64,000 nucleotides of DNA from Gammaproteobacteria bacterium 45_16_T64 (GTDB lineage: Bacteria > Pseudomonadota > Gammaproteobacteria > Pseudomonadales > Ketobacteraceae). The notes below the pieces were generated by a model. The model ran no database searches. It had not been told where the DNA came from and was given only the letters and a program-made list of their open reading frames with translations. Within the stretch, counting starts at the first letter, position 1, and the number at the start of each line of letters is the position of its first letter. This document shows, in pieces, positions 58,799-64,000 of the stretch. The stretch is from NCBI GenBank assembly GCA_002162955.1, contig MABD01000037.1, positions 62,001-126,000 of the forward strand. The letters run 5' to 3'. The translations under genes were made by a program, and so were the position numbers.

Positions 58799-59878
58799 AT
58801 GGCCAAAATCAGCACAATCGATCTCCATCAACTCACCCAAGACATCAAACGCTGGGGGCAGGAGCTAGGGTTCCAGCAAGTCGCAATCAGTGACGTGGAC
58901 CTGGGAGAGCACGAGCAACACCTGGAGAACTGGCTGAGCAATCAATACCATGGCGAAATGGATTACATGGAGCGCCACGGCACAAAGCGAAGTCGCCCCA
59001 ATGAATTGGAGCCCGGTACGCTTAGCGTGATCACTGTTCGCATGGACTATTTGCCAGAAAACATACATACCATTTCCATTCTGAAACAAAAAGACAAGGC
59101 CTATATTTCGCGCTACGCACTCGGCAGGGATTACCATAAACTCATTCGAAAGCGTCTAACTAAACTGGCAAAAACCATAGAAAGCGCTATCGGTCCCTTT
59201 GGTCATAGGGCTTTTGTGGATAGCGCTCCCGTGTTGGAAAAGGCTCTCGCAGAAAAATCCGGGTTAGGATGGATTGGGAAGAATTCACTCCTACTCAACA
59301 AACAGGCGGGGTCTTGGTACTTTTTGGGCGAACTATTTGTTGACCTATCGCTACCCACCGACCCACCAGTTAAGAATCACTGCGGGTCCTGTCGGTCCTG
59401 TTTAGACAAATGTCCTACCCAAGCCATTGTTTCCCCCTATCAAGTTGATTCGCGGCGATGCATCTCTTATCTCACGATCGAGCTTAAGAATGCAATTCCA
59501 GAAGAATTTCGTAAAAGCATGGGAAACCGAGTATTCGGATGCGACGACTGCCAACTAGTATGCCCCTGGAACCGCTTCGCCAATGACACACAAGAAAATG
59601 ACTTCCACCCCCGCCACGAACTAGACAATCAAGACTTATTGGCGCTATTTTTATGGGATGAAACTACCTTTCTGAGTAACACCGAGGGTTCAGCTATTCG
59701 ACGAATTGGCTACGAACGCTGGCAACGAAACCTCGCCATCGGGCTAGGTAACGCACCATTCTCACCGCAAATTGTGGACGCACTAGAGCGCAAAAGAGAC
59801 AGCGTGAGCGACATGGTGAAAGAGCATATTGACTGGGCCTTACATCAACACTCTCTCAACCTTAGCCAGGATGTTTAA
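58799..59878 (+). CDS. queG: epoxyqueuosine reductase
   Basis: A 359-residue cobalamin- and iron-sulfur-dependent enzyme making queuosine in tRNA. DUF1730 N-terminal domain, Asp in AFVDSAPVLE, and two [4Fe-4S] motifs CGSCRSCLDKCPTQAI and CDDCQLVCPW. ATG at 58799; an upstream in-frame GTG adds five residues. Its last 17 bases overlap the convergent membrane-protein gene. Confidence 0.94.
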   Translation: MAKISTIDLHQLTQDIKRWGQELGFQQVAISDVDLGEHEQHLENWLSNQYHGEMDYMERHGTKRSRPNELEPGTLSVITVRMDYLPENIHTISILKQKDKAYISRYALGRDYHKLIRKRLTKLAKTIESAIGPFGHRAFVDSAPVLEKALAEKSGLGWIGKNSLLLNKQAGSWYFLGELFVDLSLPTDPPVKNHCGSCRSCLDKCPTQAIVSPYQVDSRRCISYLTIELKNAIPEEFRKSMGNRVFGCDDCQLVCPWNRFANDTQENDFHPRHELDNQDLLALFLWDETTFLSNTEGSAIRRIGYERWQRNLAIGLGNAPFSPQIVDALERKRDSVSDMVKEHIDWALHQHSLNLSQDV

Positions 59879-60566
59879 CGCCCACGACTGATATAGTAAA
59901 GAATGAAAAGCGCTCCACCATATGCCTTAACAGCGTATAAATAAATAGCGAAATACCCACCATTTCTAGCGTTTCTTCAACGGTGCAAAAAAGTGCGTAG
60001 CCATAGTTGTCCGCGCCGTAAAGGGATACGTGCCTACCACCAAGCAATTCCACTCCCAGGGCGCCAGAAACATAAATGCCGCCTGACAATAGAAACAATC
60101 TCATTATTTTTTCGGGTAAGTTAAGTAAAAACTCCAGATACAACACCATAAATACCGCTAACGCCAAACCATAAGGAATAACCCAAGCATAAAATAGCAA
60201 ACCAGAGACATTCAGTAATGTGCGAACAGGCTCAATAAAACGCTCATGAATTGAGGCTATTTCATCGATAGAGAGAAATACAAATATTATCGACAGCCCA
60301 CCCCATGCGATAAAAGCCTCACCACCCCGCCGGTAGATGTGCGTAATTGTGGCAAGAATAGCGCTTGAGAGCATCAGCATACAGGCAGAGAAAAACGTTG
60401 GGATGTTCTTTTCTGTATCGAAATCAAACAATGGAACTAACCCATAGACATAATCGTGATCAAATCCAAATTTGGAAACAATACCCAGCAAGTTTAATAA
60501 CATGAGGGCAAATATCACGACACATAGGGTAACTAATATCTTCTTCGGATATATTTCAATTTTCAA
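59862..60566 (-). CDS. unknown polytopic membrane protein with DExxxxHE motif
   Basis: A 234-residue protein with about six hydrophobic helices. Two charged motifs lie at the ends of or within helices: Asp101-Glu102-x4-His107-Glu108 (LSIDEIASIHERF) and Glu197-Glu198-x2-Glu201 (TVEETLEMVG). The pairing of acidic and His residues in membrane segments suggests a metal site or a polar channel, but no family with a known function was recognised. TTG start with GGAG about 8 bases upstream. Confidence 0.6.
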   Translation of the reverse strand: MKIEIYPKKILVTLCVVIFALMLLNLLGIVSKFGFDHDYVYGLVPLFDFDTEKNIPTFFSACMLMLSSAILATITHIYRRGGEAFIAWGGLSIIFVFLSIDEIASIHERFIEPVRTLLNVSGLLFYAWVIPYGLALAVFMVLYLEFLLNLPEKIMRLFLLSGGIYVSGALGVELLGGRHVSLYGADNYGYALFCTVEETLEMVGISLFIYTLLRHMVERFSFFTISVVGVKHPG

Positions 60567-60870
60567 ACGTAAACTCCGGCATTAGGGTACATCATCCCCA
60601 GCACTATTATCCTAGCGCTAAGTAGCGTCACTCCCCCCCTTGAGTATAGCGCGAACAAATTTTATTCTTAATTTTCGAACACTTCTGGGTGCTATGGCAC
60701 ACCCTGCACGGTTTAACTATTACCGAAGTACTTCTGGGACAGGCTTCTGTGTCCTTTATCCCGACTTCAAATAATGATAGTGCAAAACACCTACTGTCTG
60801 TCGGCAGGTGAAAGCTTGCAATTCTACAACCTGGGGCCAAAATATCTACCCGTAAGTTGTTAAACTGTTA
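60567..60870. other. intergenic region between psd and the unknown membrane protein gene
   Basis: No gene or RNA motif was recognised. It contains the psd terminator (60784-60810) and, at its low-coordinate end, the GGAG site for the membrane-protein gene. A short minus-strand open frame (60628-60840) has no ribosome binding site and a composition unlike a protein. Confidence 0.5.
60784..60810 (-). terminator. rho-independent terminator after psd
   Basis: On the minus strand CACCTGC pairs with GTAGGTG (7 bp, one G-T pair; plus-strand arms 60804-60810 and 60788-60794) around a 9-nt loop, followed by four T residues. About 60 bases after the psd stop. Confidence 0.6.
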
Positions 60871-61722
60871 TTAGATAATTGTTGCGATATTTTGACCCAT
60901 ACGTACAGGGGAGCCTTCGTTTAACTGCTCATCCCACTTCACTTTACCTTCTGGGAACAACACTATCGCTGTAGAGCCTAATTTGAAACGCCCCATTTCC
61001 GCCCCGCGATCAAGCACAATCTCCTGGCGACCCTGCTCTGTGTAATCTTTCACTAATAGTTTCCGTTTTGGCGGAGTCACCAAACCCGCCCAAACCGTTT
61101 CAATACTTGCAACGATCATCGCGCCAACCAACACCACAACCATTGGACCCACTGCGGTATCAAAGTGACAAACAACACGTTCATTACGCGCAAAAAGTGA
61201 AGGCACCTGACTTGCGGTCATACCATTCACAGAAAATAGCTTGCCAGGAACATAAGTCATTTCTGTCAGCGTTCCAGCAAATGGCATATGTACACGATGG
61301 TAATCTTTAGGAGATAAATAGATGGTCGCAAAACTACCATTCTTAAAGGGTTCGGCTTTCTCATAGCTGCCACCTAACAATTGATCCAGCCTGTAATGGT
61401 GGCCTTTTGCTTGAAAAATCAGATCGTTTGATATTTCTCCAATCTGACTTACCGCACCGTCGGCCGGGCTTGCTATACCCTCCTGAGTAATGTCCCTCGC
61501 ACCATCTTCAAGAGCGCGGGTAAAGAAGTCATTAAAACACTCATAAGCCGTAGGATCTGACTCCAACGCCTCATCCATATTTATTCCATAAAGCTTAATG
61601 AAACGCTGGATAAATGTATTCTTCACCGCTGGAATTTTTGATTCGGCAACCAAACCTATCATTCGAGACAATAAGTGCTGCGGGACAATGTATTGTGGAA
61701 ATACTGCAAGTTTTTCGTTCAT
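60871..61722 (-). CDS. psd: phosphatidylserine decarboxylase proenzyme
   Basis: A 283-residue membrane-associated enzyme making phosphatidylethanolamine. The LGST motif (248-251) is the self-cleavage site, giving a pyruvoyl group from Ser250; Asp88 (SPADG) and His145 (YHRVHMP) complete the Asp-His-Ser triad. Start at ATG 61722 (MNEKLAVFPQYIVPQ); an earlier TTG is unlikely. Confidence 0.95.
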   Translation of the reverse strand: MNEKLAVFPQYIVPQHLLSRMIGLVAESKIPAVKNTFIQRFIKLYGINMDEALESDPTAYECFNDFFTRALEDGARDITQEGIASPADGAVSQIGEISNDLIFQAKGHHYRLDQLLGGSYEKAEPFKNGSFATIYLSPKDYHRVHMPFAGTLTEMTYVPGKLFSVNGMTASQVPSLFARNERVVCHFDTAVGPMVVVLVGAMIVASIETVWAGLVTPPKRKLLVKDYTEQGRQEIVLDRGAEMGRFKLGSTAIVLFPEGKVKWDEQLNEGSPVRMGQNIATII

Positions 61723-61786
61723 AAGGACATCATCTAATAAAATGGAAAACAACGGTATAAAGTAACCGCGTGCACTGACTCAGGCG

Positions 61787-62620
61787 TTAAATATCGCTTA
61801 GCTCAACAGGGGTATCTGCATCATTCCCCCACTCAGACCACGAACCAGGGTAGGCCTTAATATTCTCAAACCCAAGGATTCGTCCAAGCAAATAGGTAAA
61901 ACCGGAGCGATGATGGGTTTGGCAATGGGTAATGATTTCTTTGTCCGCGGTAATTCCAATATCAGACAATTCTTTTCGAATGACATCTAAATCTCGAATC
62001 CGTAGTGCGTCCATACGGTCCATCGCTCGAGTCCACTCATAGTTCGCAGCCCCCGGAATGTGCCCCGCTCGTGCCGCGAGCATTTTCTCTCCACTATGCT
62101 CTTCAGGAGATCGCGCATCCCATACAATAAGGTCGTCTCGTTGATAGTTCTCTACGATATAGTCCTTATCGACAGCGTCAGTCATATCAAGTGAAACCTT
62201 ATAGGTTGACGGCGATGCCAACATTTCTTCACTCTGAATGTCCATTTTGCGCTTCACCCATGCGTGAATACCACCGTTAAGATAGGAGTAATGCTTATGG
62301 CCTATCAACTCCAGAGTCCACAACAGACGTCCAGCCCAGCCACCACCTTCATCATCATAGGCGATGACATGGGTATCAGGCGTAAGTCCTAAACCGGAAA
62401 AAACCTCTGTTAACTGCTCCACGCTCGGCAACAAACCAGGGGCTGGCTTTTCACCTTTCATTAGTGACGCAAAAGGTAAATGAACTGCACCCGGTACATG
62501 ACAACGGAAATACAATTGTGGTTTAGAAAGATCCACGATAAGTACATTGGAATGCCCCAAATAGGGCTCTAACTGCTCTGCCTCGATAAGGAGGGGTAAC
62601 TGAATAGAATCTGCCGCCAT
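61787..62620 (-). CDS. rhdA: rhodanese-type sulfurtransferase (RhdA-like)
   Basis: A 277-residue two-domain rhodanese. The active loop is Cys233-Gln-Thr-His-His-Arg (CQTHHRSG), the loop found in Azotobacter vinelandii RhdA, rather than the CRKGVT of classical rhodanese or CG[ST]GVT of mercaptopyruvate sulfurtransferase. It probably moves sulfane sulfur, for example for iron-sulfur cluster supply. The neighbour of psd, as in pseudomonads. Confidence 0.88.
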   Translation of the reverse strand: MAADSIQLPLLIEAEQLEPYLGHSNVLIVDLSKPQLYFRCHVPGAVHLPFASLMKGEKPAPGLLPSVEQLTEVFSGLGLTPDTHVIAYDDEGGGWAGRLLWTLELIGHKHYSYLNGGIHAWVKRKMDIQSEEMLASPSTYKVSLDMTDAVDKDYIVENYQRDDLIVWDARSPEEHSGEKMLAARAGHIPGAANYEWTRAMDRMDALRIRDLDVIRKELSDIGITADKEIITHCQTHHRSGFTYLLGRILGFENIKAYPGSWSEWGNDADTPVELSDI

Positions 62621-62693
62621 GTCTTTACCTTTTGTAAACGGAAATACTAAAGAATGGCTGGATTCTAAAGGAACTGAAGGGAAAAGTCCTGCG

Positions 62694-63998
62694 TTAGCCT
62701 GCTTTCCCTTTTTTTGACATTAAAATCAAATGCTTACTGGTTGCGTTGGCGATGGCCCTGCACACTCTCAACTCCGTCTCATGCAGGTTATGGTTTCCGG
62801 TGCCCCCCTTATCTGCATAAAGCAACCCAAAAGCTCCCTTGCCATTAAACACAGACATTACAAAGTACTCATCACTGAGAGCAGCTTGCTTGAATTCACC
62901 CGGTACCAATCCGCTAATCCCAGATTCTCGCTCAGGGTTTACCCACACCGCCTGGGGTTTACGCATAAGCTGGGTAAAGAAATTCGGCGGCTGCAGCCCT
63001 GCTTTAAATTTCGCTAACCTTGGATGCTCCTCACACCCCACTGCATAGTAGCCCTGTAATGTGGCTGTTCGTCGATCGATCAAACCAATAACAACCCGCT
63101 GCAATTCTGTTACATCAAATAACACATCAGCTGTACAGCGAATAACTTCATGCTCCGCCGAAAAATAGCCTACCTCGTTGATTAGACGCTTTACATAACT
63201 ATCAAACACACGACGCTTCATTTCATTAATGAAACCCGCTGACTTCGACTCGCCGGATACAGCGGGTGGAGCAACGGGGGTAACAGGCCTACTCGGAGCG
63301 TTATTATTCGACGCATCAATACGCTGAGTATTCTCGCTCTCCTTTCGATAGACTTTTGTCACCTCTGCTGAGGCACTGGGTGTTTCGGTCTTTCTGCTAG
63401 GCGTTCGCGTCACCACTGTCACCGACTCCCCTTCATTCATGCGACTGACAACTTTCGCTAATACTGCCGCTGAAATTCGGCGTCTTTGGGGTGGTCCCGG
63501 GGGAAAGACTAGGCGTGCAGCGGGGGTTTGAACCCCAGGAATAGGGAACTGATTCGATGTTTGTATTGCTGCGCCACGAATAACGGACCAAGCCTCGGCT
63601 TGCTGAACACCAAGGTACGCGCCAATAATAGCAATGCAACGATAGGTATACCGAGAATACCAATCAATACTGGATTCCTGCGCAACCCAGTTGGCTAATG
63701 CCACTGGAAAGGAAGATGAATTAGCAATGCGTCCCGTCTCATCTTTATTCGGCAGCTTTGGCTTTATTGCAGTAAGACCGACATTAATTGCAGCAGCAAG
63801 ATAACGATTCGAGGGCAATTTTTCACCGTCCATCGCATCCAGAATATTGTCTGGAAAGTGCCACCGCCTCGCTAACGCCAGCACCAACTGCTCCCGTGTA
63901 CAACCCAGTACCGCACGCTCTGCGTCCACCGCAGGTATACGCTCCTTCTTTTGTAAGGTATTGATTATATTCATTTCTTTATAGGCAAAGCGCCACAA
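62694..63998 (-). CDS. C-terminal part of an HDOD/GAF-type signalling protein, cut by the window edge
   Basis: The frame is open to the right edge, so the gene begins outside the window; the first codon in view (TTG) is unlikely to be the true start. About 430 residues are visible. The first 60 (ERAVLGCTREQLVLALARRWHFPDNILDAM) look like the end of an HDOD domain; residues about 265-430 (after a Ser/Pro/Thr-rich linker) resemble a GAF domain. Such proteins are found next to psd-rhdA and the flagellar motor genes in pseudomonads. Output unknown. Confidence 0.65.
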   Translation of the reverse strand: MWRFAYKEMNIINTLQKKERIPAVDAERAVLGCTREQLVLALARRWHFPDNILDAMDGEKLPSNRYLAAAINVGLTAIKPKLPNKDETGRIANSSSFPVALANWVAQESSIDWYSRYTYRCIAIIGAYLGVQQAEAWSVIRGAAIQTSNQFPIPGVQTPAARLVFPPGPPQRRRISAAVLAKVVSRMNEGESVTVVTRTPSRKTETPSASAEVTKVYRKESENTQRIDASNNNAPSRPVTPVAPPAVSGESKSAGFINEMKRRVFDSYVKRLINEVGYFSAEHEVIRCTADVLFDVTELQRVVIGLIDRRTATLQGYYAVGCEEHPRLAKFKAGLQPPNFFTQLMRKPQAVWVNPERESGISGLVPGEFKQAALSDEYFVMSVFNGKGAFGLLYADKGGTGNHNLHETELRVCRAIANATSKHLILMSKKGKAG

Positions 63999-64000
63999 AC

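Noticed and set aside
60628-60840. Minus-strand 70-residue open frame in the psd downstream gap
   Set aside because: Overlaps the psd terminator, lacks a ribosome binding site and has no domain-like pattern.
60567-60870. Possible c-di-GMP riboswitch, considered because a PilZ protein is in the window
   Set aside because: The conserved GEMM core elements were not found on either strand.

Overview
The window comes from a gammaproteobacterium, probably a marine or free-living relative of the Pseudomonadales/Oceanospirillales/Cellvibrionales. Base composition looks just under 50% G+C by eye. Evidence for this placement: the hfq-hflX-hflK-hflC-hisZ-purA and rnr-rlmB-rpsF-priB-rpsR-(DUF2232)-rplI-dnaB-alr gene orders, a FabY-type initiating ketoacyl synthase, a stand-alone HisZ, and an RhdA-type rhodanese with the CQTHHR loop. 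The genus cannot be named from the sequence.

Region 1 (about 50-16,900, all minus strand) is one tightly packed aryl polyene (APE, xanthomonadin-like pigment) operon. Stop and start codons overlap through most of it. It encodes two ACPs, two ketosynthases and a chain-length-factor-like partner, a ketoreductase, two hotdog dehydratases, an acyl-acid ligase, an aromatic ammonia-lyase, a thioesterase, two acyltransferases, a GT2 glycosyltransferase, a LolA-like protein, an MMPL exporter, a DUF3261 lipoprotein and a flavoprotein carrying flavin-dependent halogenase motifs. Together they would make an aryl-starter polyene, possibly halogenated, and place it in the outer membrane. The operon ends at a 31-bp perfect palindrome facing the 3' end of a plus-strand gene.

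Region 2 (17,166-28,904) holds a BamE/SmpA-like lipoprotein, a PilZ protein, then radA, a small membrane protein, alr, dnaB, the rpsF-priB-rpsR-DUF2232-rplI ribosomal operon (with a candidate S6:S18 leader hairpin), rlmB and rnr.

Region 3 (28,987-45,409) lies between rnr and purA, genes that are neighbours in pseudomonads. It contains a three-gene membrane module (YqiJ-like OB-fold membrane protein, flotillin, and a 1,791-residue AAA+ ATPase), fabY, and a small accessory block (GlxA/AraC regulator, GST, amidohydrolase, duplicated-motif membrane protein, SnoaL-like and GFA proteins). The YqiJ-flotillin-giant ATPase module is the best candidate for a poorly described system.

Region 4 (45,469-63,998) is conserved housekeeping: purA, hisZ, hflC, hflK, hflX, hfq, miaA, mutL, an AmiB-type amidase, tsaE and nnr on the minus strand; queG on the plus strand; then an unknown membrane protein, psd, rhdA and a truncated HDOD/GAF-type signalling protein on the minus strand. 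No tRNA, rRNA, CRISPR array, insertion sequence or prophage gene was recognised.
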